The position numbers and the translations under genes were made by a program. Under the pieces are notes generated by a model. It was not told the DNA's origin and did no database searches. It was given only the letters and a program-made list of their open reading frames with translations. From Linanthus parryae (Eukaryota > Streptophyta > Magnoliopsida > Ericales > Polemoniaceae): a stretch of DNA of 64,000 bases. The stretch is taken from contig JALGPY010000005.1 in the NCBI GenBank assembly GCA_023055425.1, positions 2,815,501 to 2,879,500 on the forward strand. Direction: 5' to 3'. This document shows positions 11,267 to 22,180 of this stretch, one piece after another (position 1 is the first letter of the stretch; every line of letters begins with the position of its first letter).

Positions 11267-11703
11267 CATCACGGGGACGGTTAGGAGGTGAAAACCTAAC
11301 GATAACTCCACGGAGGAGCCTCCGCCGGAGGAGGGGTGGGCGGGCTAGGGTTTCTTCTGCAGAGAGGAACATTTAGAGAGAGGTTTATTTTAGATTAATC
11401 ATGGAATTTACATAATATGTAGCCAAGATTCTTATGGAATATGTAATATTTTATTATGTTTCATGTTTGGGTCAACCATTATGATTGTGCGTGTACGACG
11501 AAAGACAAAAAGTTGAATGAAAAAAAAAACTCATACACACACTTTTTAGTAATGGACATTGCTCTATTGATTCAGACGTCATTGTTCAGCAATTTAGTAA
11601 GGGTTGCCACTACCACCACAACAGGTCAGGGAAATTTGATCCAATGAGGACTGATTTTACCAAAAAATAGACAACCCATGCAGCTTGGAATATCATACTC
11701 GTA

Positions 11704-11806
11704 GCAAAAGGGTGCTAACTCAAGTGATAGAGCATTTAAAAGCCCCTACATGAGGTCCTGTGTTCAAACCCGGTAGACGACAATCAGGTAAGTCTAAAAA
11801 ACAAAG
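11704..11806 (+). mobile_element. tRNA-derived SINE (young, units A and C only)
   Basis: A box-like GCTAACTCAAGTGATAGAGC and B box-like TGTTCAAACCC sit about 45 bases apart, as in RNA polymerase III promoters of tRNA-derived SINEs, and an A-rich end follows. An 11-base target duplication with one mismatch flanks it: TCATACTCGTA (11693-11703) and TCATCCTCGTA (11807-11817). Units B and D show the empty site. Confidence 0.75.
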
Positions 11807-11847
11807 TCATCCTCGTACATCTTCACCAACCTGTCTTTGAGCCAAGT

Positions 11848-11960
11848 ACATTGAACATCATAAAAATCATATTCTAACCTACAGCTTCAAGAGAGGCTCA
11901 AACTCGAGACTTCAATGAGCTGCCTCAGGCCCTAACCACTTGACTAAGCGGTTAGTTCAT
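11848..11960 (-). mobile_element. tRNA-derived SINE (old, shared by units A-D)
   Basis: Read on the minus strand, CTTAGTCAAGTGGTTAGGGC resembles an A box and GTCTCGAGTTTGAGCCTC a B box. It interrupts the mTERF remnant at the same point in all four units, so it predates their duplication. Ends are approximate. Confidence 0.65.
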
Positions 11961-12072
11961 GAATCTCTTTAATATTGAAGGAGATACTTTTCCTCAACAA
12001 CCCCTTCCCCTGCAAATATCTAACAACCGCTTCAAGCAAGGTTGGATTCCAAGCAAGATCAATCAGCTGCCA

Positions 12073-12547
12073 GATGATAAGGATGATGACCATACTTGAG
12101 ATGGGATAAGCCTCCACCATGAGATTGACAACCTTTTAGCTTCCTCCGGGTCTGTTTCAACCATAGGTTGAACATCATCCTGCATCAATAATACAATAAG
12201 CCAAGTTAAGGATCTGTATATATAGATGACTGAGTCAAAATCAGTTCTAATTTGCTAATGTCCTTCTGTGTAGTGTAGAGAACAAGTAGGTACAGAGCTT
12301 GTGTTTGTGGTAACTGGACATGCTGTATCGCCAGTAGTCCCTGGAAGAAGACTTAGAGCAATGATGATCAATAAGAATGCAAAGAGATTTACATTGAATG
12401 GATAAACATGCCTTTCAATCCCTATATTCTCTTGTTCTCCATGCATGAACATACCCATATCTGGTGCAAATTAATGACATAGAACGATATAGGCAAAATT
12501 TTCCACATCATACATACGTTGAACTGTTTAAGGATCATGGAACCTAG

Positions 12548-12583
<36 letters not shown>

Positions 12584-12650
12584 CAGGATCTTCTTCAACT
12601 GATCTAAGAAGACTGCTTGCAGAATGTTTTGCTTTGCCATCCTCAAAACA
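12073..12650. repeat. non-mTERF co-amplified block, unit A copy
   Basis: Begins where mTERF homology stops (after AGCTGCCA). It is shared with 22861-23300, 31935-32470 and 45108-45660, and more distantly with 5190-6050 and 53490-54440. A minus frame at 12255-12458 (67 codons) has a strongly hydrophobic stretch LFAFLLIIIALSLLPG after a short polar start, like a signal peptide or single membrane helix. The same frame is shifted in the other copies, so its coding status is doubtful. Confidence 0.5.
12552..12580. repeat. poly(A) tract, 29 bases
   Basis: Sister copies have only AAAATAA at this position, so this is a length expansion specific to unit A. Confidence 0.8.
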
Positions 12651-14590
12651 ACAATAAACAGCCACCCTCAAACATGGATAAAGTAATGTTTCCTCATATC
12701 TCTAGTAATCATGTGCTTAATCTTCCTACATTTCAACAAAACTTAACAGTGCGCCATAAATCATTCACTACAAGAAAGCATTTTGTCATACTTCTTCCGT
12801 AACTTTGTTAAAGTAGTACAACATTTTGTCATTTCAAGTAACCAAACATTTCTAAGCCTGCAGATTGCAATATGACAATTAATCCAGCAGGATGAGCAAC
12901 AAAACATGAGAATTATTACTACTTTGAGGAAACAAATCGTAATTTAGCAATTCACACAGATTATGAACGATGCAGTAAAAAATGGAGAAAAACAAACTAG
13001 GTTTGGAAGCATAAAGCAGCAGCTCTTCAAACTGGGTCTGACTAATAGAAGCAGGCACATTGAAAGGCCAAATATAATCAAGGCCATCACAACATATTAT
13101 TTCTGGTTCATGTGATTTAATAAGGTTCACCCCCTACAAGGATTTCCTCGTATAAATCATAATCCTGAATCAGAATTCAATATGTCGAATGACAAAACTT
13201 GTTTCTTAATTCGATTGACTCAGACAAATCGTTACAAATCCAATTAGGTGAGTCAAAACAACCAAGCTCAATCTAACCAGCATCATTGATTTGAAGGTCT
13301 TCTGCGTCTTTTTGTTACCCTAGCTCAAATTGAAAACAGCTAAAAGTAACATATTGGTTGACCCATCTCTACTAGGTTGACAGTCATATGCGAGTGTTAG
13401 GTTCTCTTGATTTGCCAGATTTAGTTAGGAAAGACAGCAGCTAGATTTAGATTTCGTGTAATTTTGTTTTTGGGGTGGTTCTTTAAAAAAGTGAAATCAT
13501 CCAAAAAAACTCGTACAGATTACATACCAACTAGGGAAAGCAGGGAAGAGGGTACTTTCTGAGCAAAGTTCCCTTTTGAATATAAGCTTGCCAACAAAGT
13601 TCCGTAAGAGCTACCAACTTCTCAGCAAGATTCAAACAAAGATGCAAGACAAGATTCAGTAGAGTTGCTAAATTCTCAGCAACAGCTCCATCCGTTTTCC
13701 ATTCTTCTTGAGACCTAGTTTTAGCTAAACAAAAAATCAGCTTCATACTTCTTCACAAAAAGGAAAAAAAGGAAAAATCTTCCAACCCCTAGGGGAAATG
13801 ATAATCCTGCGACTGGCAAACAATAACTCAGGTATGAACCATGGTGACCAGAGAAGAAATTAACAGATATTTCATGCAGATGTATCGTCAAAAGAAGTCT
13901 AGAAAGTAAACCTCTGTGCTTGAAGGAAAATTAAATTAGAATTAAAATCTGAACTAGAGAATAGTGTCCAATATTTCTCATTCTTTCAATGGATCAAGAA
14001 ATCAAGGACCTCGTAATGAAGTACTTTCCTTGGCCCCACCCGAATATCAAAAAGACAATTTTACAAGTCCCCTCACCAAAACTAAAGCAGATTCAAGAAG
14101 ACATACAGAGAAGACAGTTCACATAATCAAACCTAAGAAAAACAACTCCCCGCAAAACTATTCAGTTTTAGTTTTCCGATAGTGACTTATTGACTAAAAC
14201 ATAAGTAAAGTACTCCACAACTTGAAATAAGATAAGGGCATGAGTTTAGTTCCTACTTCACTGCGGCAACACTTCAGAACAAATTCTGATGAACTGAGCA
14301 AAGGCACATCCAGCTCAAGGAATATCAAAACTAACAACGTGTATTGAGAAATCGACATGTAACGAGAGAATTTGAGCTTCAAAAGTCCATATCAAGGTAG
14401 CCAAAGTCTCTTTACTGATCATTTTTTTTATCTAAACAGACAATCATCAGCCATGCTCATTACATTAGGCTTCCACTGTTTCATAGTACTACAAACACCA
14501 AAATCCCAAAAATATACTGGCTAAGGGAGCACCTTTTTTGTTCTTTTCAGCGAAGACATTCATGTGACTTAATCAAATCCAGATAAACTT

Positions 14591-14636
<46 letters not shown>

Positions 14637-15926
14637 GCGAAAAAGTGAAATACAAGTTTGTGAAGCCATAAACCCTACCAATTGTTTGCAATTTCATACC
14701 TCGTTCGCTCCAGAAGACTTTGAATCGGTAACAGAAACTTAACTGCCAGTGAAATTCCACATTTACTGACATCTAGGCAACAGCCAAACCTTTACCATGG
14801 TTGCAAACAGCACATACTCATTCACGGCGTCAGCAACCTGCCTATTGTCCTGGTCCTCGAACAACCACACCAGGACACTAGGAGCAAGGCTCCAGAACAT
14901 CGGACACACCCATATATAAGAGTTCTCCAGAGATAACAAACATTATTGGCTAAAACAAAATAGCATTACTACTGATTCACCAGATTATATTCTCTTTTTA
15001 ACACACATATATCAGAAAGCAACACAAAAGAAGGAACGGAAAAAGATACTGACATGACCAATGCGAAACATAAACGAGCACCCAGCTTCGACTTGAGTCA
15101 TTGCACAACTACCTGCGCTAGAATATATGGTCCATGTACTAACTAAAGAACTATCTATAGGCCATGCTTAACCCGGACTTTACAAGGTAAATTACACATA
15201 CACCTCTTTAGACATGGTGATTCAACTCTTTACGTAGTTCTCATGTTTCTGTTACATACAAGTTAGATATCATTTTCAGTTAAAATTCTTTAGATCAGAA
15301 AGCAACAATGGACAGAGCAATAAGCTACACAAAGCCAACCATAAAAAAAAAGTATTGGTCGATGGCCAGTGGTAGATTTGAGCGATATTAAGAGCCCCAG
15401 CTTGAGCATGAGTGCATGACCAAGCCCTATTCATGCATAATATCAGCCTTCCCTAATTTGTACAATATTAAGGATTAAGGCTTAGAGAGTTCCATCTCAT
15501 GATAACAGAAAGCTCTCTCCTTCCACCATTAGTCCAAACTCTTACTAAACAAGGTTCACATAAATCTCTTTAAAGTTCAGGGATTCAATTCAATCCAATG
15601 ATGCAAGAGTATCTTCTATTGCTATGAGATGGAACTCTAAATGACCTGCACGTAACTAAATCACAACTCAGATAAAACCTGATGGCCAGAAAGAAACATA
15701 GTTCATTCAATATAGCAATGGTGTTGCTTTGAAGAGAAGTTTACTGTGCAGTCATGCATACGTCCTAAGAATGGACAATGGTTTTGTGCTTTCAAACCTC
15801 GTCGTTCATTCTACTGCAGCATCAGAGAAGCAAAACAATAGCCGCAAGTGAAGTTCCATAAGAGTTACCACTTCTTCAACAACAGTACCCCCATCCGTTT
15901 TCCATGAGGACAGGGTCGTCATTTGA
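12651..15926. other. long non-coding interior of unit A
   Basis: Conserved with units B, C and D at nucleotide level but without a conserved frame. Recognisable pieces are a short RNase H-like trace near 12960-13020, and an mTERF 3'-flank relic near 13560-13720 (TTCCGTAAGAGCTACCAACT). The last kilobase matches the downstream flank found after all array genes, including AAGCAACAATGGACAGAG near 15300. A 40-base poly(A) lies at 14592-14631. Confidence 0.5.
14592..14631. repeat. poly(A) tract, 40 bases
   Basis: Unit C has an interrupted A/G run here and the 19.9-kb copy has only five A, so this is an expanded homopolymer. Confidence 0.8.
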
Positions 15927-17105
15927 TCACAGTATTGGTTCTTGGGGAGGACTGATTTTACCTAAATAAATATCCATGAGGCCAGGGACATCATCCTCGT
16001 ATTTTTTCACGAACTTGTCCATGAATTCTTTCTCCTTGATGGATAAGAAAGTACGGAGGGAGATGTTTTTCCTTAGCAACCCCTTCCCCTGCAGATATCT
16101 AACAACAGTACATCGGGGGATGCTCCTCTTCTCTAAACTGTAATCGAGCACAGCCGGACTCCGGGCAATATCAACCGGGCGCCAACCCATCTTCTTTAGG
16201 AAAAAATCCATGGTTTCCTCAATATTTCCCTCTGACAAAAACATACAGCTGGGGTGCGACCTGAATGCCTTGAGAATCTGGGCATCAGACAAGCCACATT
16301 TCCGGTAAACCTCCATTTTCTTATCCAATGCTGACTCGGACTTCCCAGTGAACATTACGATTGCCTGAACAAAGGACAACTTGTTGGGATGGAATCCCAT
16401 ATCAGTAGCCCTTTTGATACTCTCCCTTAGAGACAAAAACCCCAATACTGTAGGAGCCCAACGCAGCAAATACTTGATGTGTTTCTGGGGCACACCAACT
16501 TCTGTCAATGCGGATATACCAGGAGCAATCTTCTTCTCCAGGCTATATGAAAGGAGTCTGGGACTACGCTTAATCGTCTTGTGTACAATTTCATCATCAG
16601 ATGAGAGTAATTCTTTGATGAAGTTGTAAACGGGGACGATCTGGTTGTGCAAACTGGAGGTTAACAGAGATGGGTTGGAACAGATAAAGCGGGGGAGGTC
16701 AGTGTTGGAGAAGCCTAAGGTACCACGATAGAAGTCCAACTTAGGCAAAAGGGTTTTCTCCGGATGGACATATCTGGAGAAGAAGTCAGGGCGAGAAGTA
16801 AAGAGTTTAGAGACTTGGGTGTCTGTGAAACCATACCTTTTAAGAATGGTTTTGGTGACCTCTGCCCTTCCCAGATCTGGTCCAGAGCCAACAACATCAG
16901 TTGACGGTGATGATGATTTAGCGTTGCTTCTGTTCAGAGAGCAGAGAATCCCTTCTCCTCCGTCTTCATTTGTCGATTCGAGTGCCTCTGCCGCGGGCGA
17001 TGTGTGCTGAGTGTGCAGATTAGTGGTAATAAAATGCCATGAAGAGGAGAAGGAGGAGGCACTGGGAAGCCTAGGTTTTCGCCATAGCATTTTGCATAGC
17101 ATCAT
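15927..17105 (-). CDS. mTERF family protein, intact (unit A)
   Basis: A single-exon gene for 392 residues. The leader MMLCKMLWRKPRLPS is Arg/Ser-rich and suits an organelle transit peptide, probably mitochondrial. A Ser-rich linker (residues ~50-75) precedes mTERF repeats from about residue 82 to 375, each with the Pro-and-hydrophobic pattern (LPRFICSNPSLL, SPRLLSYSLEK, WAPTVLGFLSL, SPAVLDYSLEK). mTERF proteins are helical-repeat nucleic-acid binders that act in organelle transcription, RNA maturation or splicing; the target here is unknown. The ATG at 17105 is chosen because it matches the paired ATG of the paralogues; the upstream extension begins only at TTG. One oddity: the STWDKKMEV motif of relatives reads SALDKKMEV, losing a conserved Trp. 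Confidence 0.93.
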   Translation of the reverse strand: MMLCKMLWRKPRLPSASSFSSSWHFITTNLHTQHTSPAAEALESTNEDGGEGILCSLNRSNAKSSSPSTDVVGSGPDLGRAEVTKTILKRYGFTDTQVSKLFTSRPDFFSRYVHPEKTLLPKLDFYRGTLGFSNTDLPRFICSNPSLLTSSLHNQIVPVYNFIKELLSSDDEIVHKTIKRSPRLLSYSLEKKIAPGISALTEVGVPQKHIKYLLRWAPTVLGFLSLRESIKRATDMGFHPNKLSFVQAIVMFTGKSESALDKKMEVYRKCGLSDAQILKAFRSHPSCMFLSEGNIEETMDFFLKKMGWRPVDIARSPAVLDYSLEKRSIPRCTVVRYLQGKGLLRKNISLRTFLSIKEKEFMDKFVKKYEDDVPGLMDIYLGKISPPQEPIL

Positions 17106-17909
17106 CTTCCTCCGCAAATTGAACTCTTACGCAGCACTAGAGAAAATTGGGGAAGAAAACGGCCGGTGCCAATCTCTACCCGTGAAGAAGACAAAAGAAT
17201 TTGAGGGAAATGCCCACTAAAAAGTTGGGAAAGAAGACATAGATATTCCCGTTTCACACGAATGGAGGGTACAATGCAAATAGTAAATTCAGTCAAGTGT
17301 CGAACGCAAATGGCATTCCAGTAGAAAACATATGGCCAATTTTTGCACCAGGGTTTCTACACATTTCGTTTTCACAACTCATTCGCTCTCACAATCTTGG
17401 ATCCCCGTAGATACGTCAAACCCTGAACCGCCCCGGCATAAACGCCCATCGCCTTTAACATCAGCTTCATGGACTTGCTCCTAGCATCTCCACACCCAAC
17501 CAACTGAATGATAGTTGGAGAAATCTTCCGTAATTTTTCATTGAGTATTCACACCGTTAAATAGGTAATTACAACACTAATTACACAAATTAGTCCTCTA
17601 GTAATTACGAGACGAGTCCTACAACTATTACTCCCCCGCAGTCGAAACTGTAGGCGTGCTAACACTGAGACTGGAACGGAAACGCTGGAACAAGGGCCGA
17701 GGAAGACCCTTGGTGAAGATGTCGGCGTACTGATAATCTGCTGGAATGTGCAACACGCGAAGCTGACCCATACGAACCTTCTCACGAACGAAGTGTAGAT
17801 CAATCTCAACATGCTTAGTGCGCTGATGCTGAACAGGATTACCAGAGAGATAAACAGCACTCACATTGTCGCAATACACGACCGTGGCCCGAGGCGGGGT
17901 GACACGAAG

Positions 17910-18938
17910 CTACCAACTCAGAAGATTGTCCCCATAGAAGACACAGTAACCAGAAGTGGAGCGGCGCGTGTCCGGACAACCAGCCCAATCTGCGTCAGTG
18001 TAGGCGGTGAGGGAATCGGCAGCGGAGGCAGAGAGCCGGAGACCATACTCAAGTGTCCCACTGATGTAGCGCAAGATACGCTTCAGGGCATGAAAGTGCG
18101 GCTCACGGGGGTCATGCATGAAGAGACAAACCTGCTGAACTGCATACTGGATGTCTGGTCGAGTGAACGTGAGGTACTGCAAGGCCCCAGCAAGGCTGCG
18201 GTATAATGTAGGATTAGCAACCGGTGGGGCAGATGTAGCTGTGAGTTTACTTCCTACCTCAACAGGGGTGGCAGTAGACTTACAGGTCGACATAGAGGCA
18301 CGCCGAAGAATGTCGGTCGCATACTGATGCTGAGACACGAACAGGCCGGACGAATCACGGGTGACAGCAATGCCCAGAAAGTGATGCAGATGGCCCAGGT
18401 CAGTCATAGCAAACTCTCCAGAGAGCTGGGAGACAATCTGATCCAAGACAACCGGAGACGACCCAGTGATGACGATATCATCCACATAGAGCAGGAGGTA
18501 GACGATGTCCGAGCCACGACTGTAAACGAAGAGAGACTCATCACACGAGCAACCAGAGAAACCGATAGTCTGTGTGAGGACGGTGGCAAATCGCTGAAAC
18601 CAAGCACGGGGAGCCTGCTTCAGACCATATAAGGATTTGCGTAACCGGCAAACAAAGTCAGGATGGCGTGTGTCGCGGTAGCCAGGGGGCTGATGCATGT
18701 ATACCGTCTCAGAGAGATCACCATGAAGAAAAGCGTTCTTCACATCCAGCTGACGGATAGGCCAAGAGCGCGTGACGGCAATGCTGAGAACTGTACGGAT
18801 GGTGGTAGGTTTGACAACCGAGCTGAAAGTCTCCTCACAGTCAATCCCAACCATCTGGGACTTCCCATTAGCTACCAATCGCGCCTTATAGCGCTGCAGA
18901 CTACCATCAGCGCGAAACTTGTGGCGAAAGAGCCACAT
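17910..18938 (-). pseudogene. Copia reverse transcriptase / partial RNase H
   Basis: A 342-codon open frame containing the Copia reverse-transcriptase signatures RYKARLVANG, QLDVKNAFLHGDL, YGLKQAPRAWF and LLYVDDIVITG, then the start of RNase H (DADWAGCPDTRRSTSGYC). It is separated from the upstream integrase frame by a single in-frame TGA. It loses its catalytic RNase H middle to a deletion, so it cannot serve a complete element. Confidence 0.85.
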
Positions 18939-18941
18939 AGA

Positions 18942-19667
18942 TCACAGAACATTAGCCCCTGCCGGGCGAGGAACCAGATTCCAAGTGTGGTTCGTAACCA
19001 TAGCTCCAAACTCATCATCCATGGCCGCTTTCCAGTGAGGATCCGACAAGGCTAGGATGGGGGATTTGGGAAGGGGCGAGATGGGGTCTGGTGGCTGGGT
19101 CGCTAAAGTGAGACGGGTGACTGGTTTGATTATGCCATGCATGGATCTGGTGGTCATTTGAGGAGAGAGATGGGGCGTAGAAGTGGCCACTGGGCTCGGT
19201 GTGGGTGACTCAGTGGGGTCAGGTAACACAGGCACAGAGGGTACAGGAGGAGGGTGAGTGGACACAGATCGACGGACGTAGTGCTGAGGAAAAGATTCCA
19301 CAAGGGTCCTGGACGAGGAAAGCTGTGTGGGTGCCCTAGTAGGTGCAGGTGGTGATGTGGATTCCCTAGGAGGGGTGGGTGAGGGTGTGTGTGCCACAGG
19401 GTTATGAGCACGATGAGTGAAATGGGGAGACGGAAGACTGTCATCGGGATCAGACGTCCTGTGGACAGGGGGAGACACAGACCCAGGAGTGGAGAAAGGA
19501 AACACCGTCTCATCAAAGATGACATGACGGGAAGTGTGAACCCGACCAGTACTCAAGTCTAGACACATGTACCCACGATGATTAAGAGGGTACCCCAGAA
19601 AAACACATCGAACAGAGCGTGGTGCAAGCTTGTGAGGTGAGGTGGCAGAGAGGTTCGGGTAACACAA
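18942..19667 (-). pseudogene. Copia integrase C-terminal region and linker
   Basis: A 241-codon frame beginning in the middle of the integrase C-terminal region (SVRCVFLGYPLNHRGY, then VIFDETVFPFS), followed by about 130 residues dominated by Pro, Ser and Thr that normally link integrase to reverse transcriptase. No integrase catalytic core is present. Confidence 0.8.
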
Positions 19668-19712
19668 GCATCCGAAAGTGCGGAGATGCTCATAGGATGG
19701 TGAGCGACGGTA

Positions 19713-20201
19713 GAGGGCATTTGAGCTAAAAGGTCCATACCAAGGTAGCCAAAGCCTCTTTACTGATCAATTTTTTTTATAAATAGACAATCATCTGCCA
19801 AGCTCATTACATTAGGCTTCCACTATTCCATAGTCCTACAAAAATCAAAACCCCGCAAATATACTGGCTTAGGGAGCACCTTTTTTGTTCTTTTCAGCGA
19901 AGACATTCATGTCACTTGAGCAAATCCAGATAAACTTCAAAAACAAATCATTGCGACGAAGTGAAATACAAGGTTGTGCAGCCATAAACCTTACCAAATG
20001 GTTCGCAATTTCATATCTCATGCGCTCCAAAAGACTTTGTTCCACATTTACCGACATCTAGGCAACATCCAAATGTTTACCATGGTTGCGAACAGCAGTA
20101 TCAGTGTCAGATTCTTTCACGACAGCAACTACTCATTAACGGCGTCAGGAACCTGCCTATTGTCCTTATCCCTTTTCCATGAGGGCAGGGATGTTATTTA
20201 A
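19713..20201. other. mTERF downstream flank, shortened
   Basis: Matches the stretch at 14360-14850 of unit A, then jumps near 20165 straight to the 3' flank of the next mTERF copy (CTTTTCCATGAGGGCAGGGA), so about 1 kb found in the other units is missing here. Confidence 0.55.
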
Positions 20202-21370
20202 TCACATTATTGGTTCTTGAGGAGGAGGAGGAATGATTTTACCTAAATAAATATCCATGAGGCCAGGGACATCATCCTCGTAGTTATTCACGAACTTGTC
20301 TATGAAATCTTTCTCCTTCATGGATAAGCAAGTATAGAAGGAGATACTTTTCCTTAGCAACCCCCTCCCCTGCAGAAATCTAACAACCGTACACCGGGAA
20401 ATGGTCCTCTTCTCTAAACTATAACTGAGCACAATTGGATTCCTGGCAACATCAACCGGCTGCCAACCTATCTTATCGACGAAAAACTCCACGCTTTTCA
20501 CGATATTTTCCTCTGACAAAGTCATAAAGTAGGGACGCAACCTGAAGGCCAAGAGAATCTCCTCATCAGACAAGCCACATTTCCGGAAAACCTCCATTTT
20601 CTTATCCCACGTGGAGTTGGACAACTCAGTGAACACTCTGATTGCGTCGACAAAGGACAACTTGTTGGGATCGAATCCCATTTCAGTTGCCTTTTTGTAT
20701 TCTCCACTAGGGACAAGGACCCCATTATCATAGGAGCCCAACACAGCAAATGCAAGATGTGTTTGTGGGGCACCCCGGCTTCTCTCAATGCGGATATATT
20801 AGGAGCAATCCTCTTCTCCAGGCTATATGAAAGGATTCTAGGGCTGCGTTGTAACGTCTTGAGGAGGACAGTTTCATCATCATCAGGATCAGATGAAAAT
20901 AAATGTTTGATGAAATTGTAAACAGGTACGATCTGGTTGTGCAAACTGGAGGTTAACAGAGGTGGGTTGGAGCAGATAGAGCGGGGGAGGTCAGTGTTGG
21001 AGAAACCTACTGTATCACGAAAGAAGTCCAACTTAGGCAAAAGGGTTCTCTGGGGGTGGAAGTCAGTGAAGAGGCTAGGGCGGTTAGTGTAGAGTTTAGA
21101 GAGGTGGGTGTCTGTAAATCCATACCTTTTGAGCAGGGTTTTGGTTGCCTCTGCCTTGGGGCCCAGATCTGGTCCGCAGCCAACAACAACATCAGACGAT
21201 GATGACGATGATGATGGTGCTGCTGTTCAGAGAGCAGAGAATCCCTTCTCCTCCTCCGTCGAGGAGAGATGTGTCGCCGGCGATGTGTTCCGGGCAATGC
21301 GCAGATTAGTCCATGAAGATGAGAAGGAGGAGGCACTGGGAAGCCTACTAGGTTTTCGCCAGAGCATCAT
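20202..21370 (-). pseudogene. near full-length mTERF pseudogene
   Basis: The whole gene length is present, from the paired ATG at 21370 (MMLWRKPSRLPSASS) to GKIIPPPPQEPIM at 20202. Two defects are clear. In the leader a frame disturbance brings in a TGA after KGFSAL, where relatives read GILCSLN. A one-base deletion near 20697 shifts the frame between SLVENTK and the ATEMGFDPNK stretch, so the C-terminal 170 codons are read only from another frame. The coding segments are otherwise well kept, so inactivation is recent, or a sequencing error could explain one lesion. A Stowaway-like MITE sits 155 bases upstream of the start. Confidence 0.88.
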
Positions 21371-21524
21371 CTTCCTCCGCAATCGAAATTATTAGAAATT
21401 GAAATTGTGTTTCTTTCCGGGGAAGAAATTGAACTCTTAGCGCAGCACTGGAAAATTGGAGAAGAAAACGGCTGGTGAAATCGTCTTTCCAGTCTTCCCG
21501 TGAAGAAGACAACCTATCAGTATA

Positions 21525-21762
21525 CTACCTCCGTTTCTTCACTATCACTATTCACTGGGTCACTATGACCCGGTGATTTGTGTAGTAAAACTATATAATT
21601 TTTAGATAATTTTTCATGGTTTCGTAGAGTAAAAGTTACTCTATAAGACGGTGAAAAAAATATAAAAGATCGCATCGTTTTGCTATCCAAATCACCCGGT
21701 CAAAGTGACCCAAATACGAGTCAAAAAATCAAACCGGTGTGATAGAGAAGAAACGGATGTAG
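21525..21762. mobile_element. Stowaway-like MITE in an mTERF 5' flank
   Basis: 238 bases bounded by TA duplications (21523-21524 and 21763-21764). The inverted ends are nearly matching: CTACCTCCGTTTCTTCACTA at left and, in reverse complement, CTACATCCGTTTCTTCTCTA at right. A second inner pair (GGGTCACTATGACCCGGTG, and CACCCGGTCAAAGTGACCC) extends the fold-back. Unit A lacks it at the equivalent place. Confidence 0.85.
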
Positions 21763-21769
21763 TAGTAAA

Positions 21770-22180
21770 CATTTCGGTTTCACAACTCATCCGCTCTCAC
21801 AACGTTGGATTTTGTTGGATTCCCATAGACACGTCAGACCCTGAACCGTCTCGGATTTTCCTTCAAATGTATCCAAATCTTAAAATCGTAGACTTCATTA
21901 TCTCAAGCACTCTCTCATGGAACATCACCCTTGTGGGGAATTTTTTTCACAATTGACCAAATTCGATTGAGAAAATTCGATTGATCCGCTGCATCCCACT
22001 TGTCTCAATCGAATTCAAGGATACAACTCATTAGAAAGCGTCTTCTTCATGATCCTTCACGAATAAATCAGCATACAACTTGGCACTCTAGTGCTCTCAG
22101 GCGTTATGTCTCACTTGGTCTTGCAGACTTGTTATTAATTTCTTGTGGAGGCCGAATTTTACTATCGTGACAGACACATT
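21770..22180. other. mTERF 5'-flank block, non-coding
   Basis: Matches 9040-9300 and 42485-42740 (ACACGTCAGACC, TTCATTATCTCAAGCACTC), then jumps to sequence shared with 43970-44100. Relative to 42740-43970 about 1.2 kb is missing. No gene seen. Confidence 0.5.

Larger units (their letters stand above)
11585..12072 (-). pseudogene. mTERF remnant of unit A, split by two SINEs
   Basis: Minus-strand pieces match the mTERF C-terminal region. WQLIDLAWNP and then VVRYLQGKGLLRKSISF lie at 11970-12072, and a CMGCLFFGKISP-like end lies at 11640-11690. Two tRNA-derived insertions (11704-11806 and about 11848-11960) separate them. The same remnant occurs once in each of units B, C and D. Confidence 0.8.
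11267..17525. repeat. segmental duplication unit A
   Basis: Contains in order an mTERF remnant, two SINEs, the non-mTERF block, about 3.2 kb of non-coding sequence and the intact gene at 15927. It aligns with unit C (31138-37240) from the phrase CATCACGGGGACGGTTAGGA onward with an offset near 19.9 kb. It aligns less closely with units B and D. Confidence 0.85.
17530..19712 (-). mobile_element. 5'-truncated Ty1/copia element between units A and B
   Basis: On the minus strand the order is: end of integrase (VFLGY...HVIFDETVFPFS), a long Pro/Ser-rich linker, reverse transcriptase with LLYVDDIVITG (near 18490), and RNase H, followed by a GCGGGGGAG polypurine tract (17632-17640) and about 100 bases of probable LTR. 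The 5' half, including gag and most of integrase, is absent. A TGA interrupts the frame at 18942-18944. Part of RNase H is deleted between NLLSW and TVVYCDNVSAVYLSGNP. The truncated end at 19712 joins directly to mTERF-flank sequence (GCATTTGAGC). Confidence 0.85.

Noticed and set aside
10207..11372. Many overlapping open frames of 60-140 codons on both strands
   Set aside because: The stretch is GC-rich, which makes stops rare in all frames. The frames are compositionally biased and carry no recognised motif.
11714..11771. Possible tRNA gene
   Set aside because: A and B box-like blocks are present but there is no cloverleaf with an acceptor stem. The target duplication and A-rich end identify a SINE.
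12255..12458. 67-codon frame resembling a secreted peptide
   Set aside because: The hydrophobic frame depends on a one-base difference from the other copies. Kept only as part of the repeat block and as a question.
13531..13746. Minus frame similar in units A, B and C, as if a conserved small protein
   Set aside because: It lies on an mTERF 3'-flank relic duplicated with the units. Unit D has a frameshift, and the similarity is explained by recent duplication.
14763..14942. Minus exon-like stretch reading WLFEDQDNRQVADAVNEYV
   Set aside because: The unit C copy has a TGA in the middle and amino-acid-changing differences, so there is no sign of selection on the protein.
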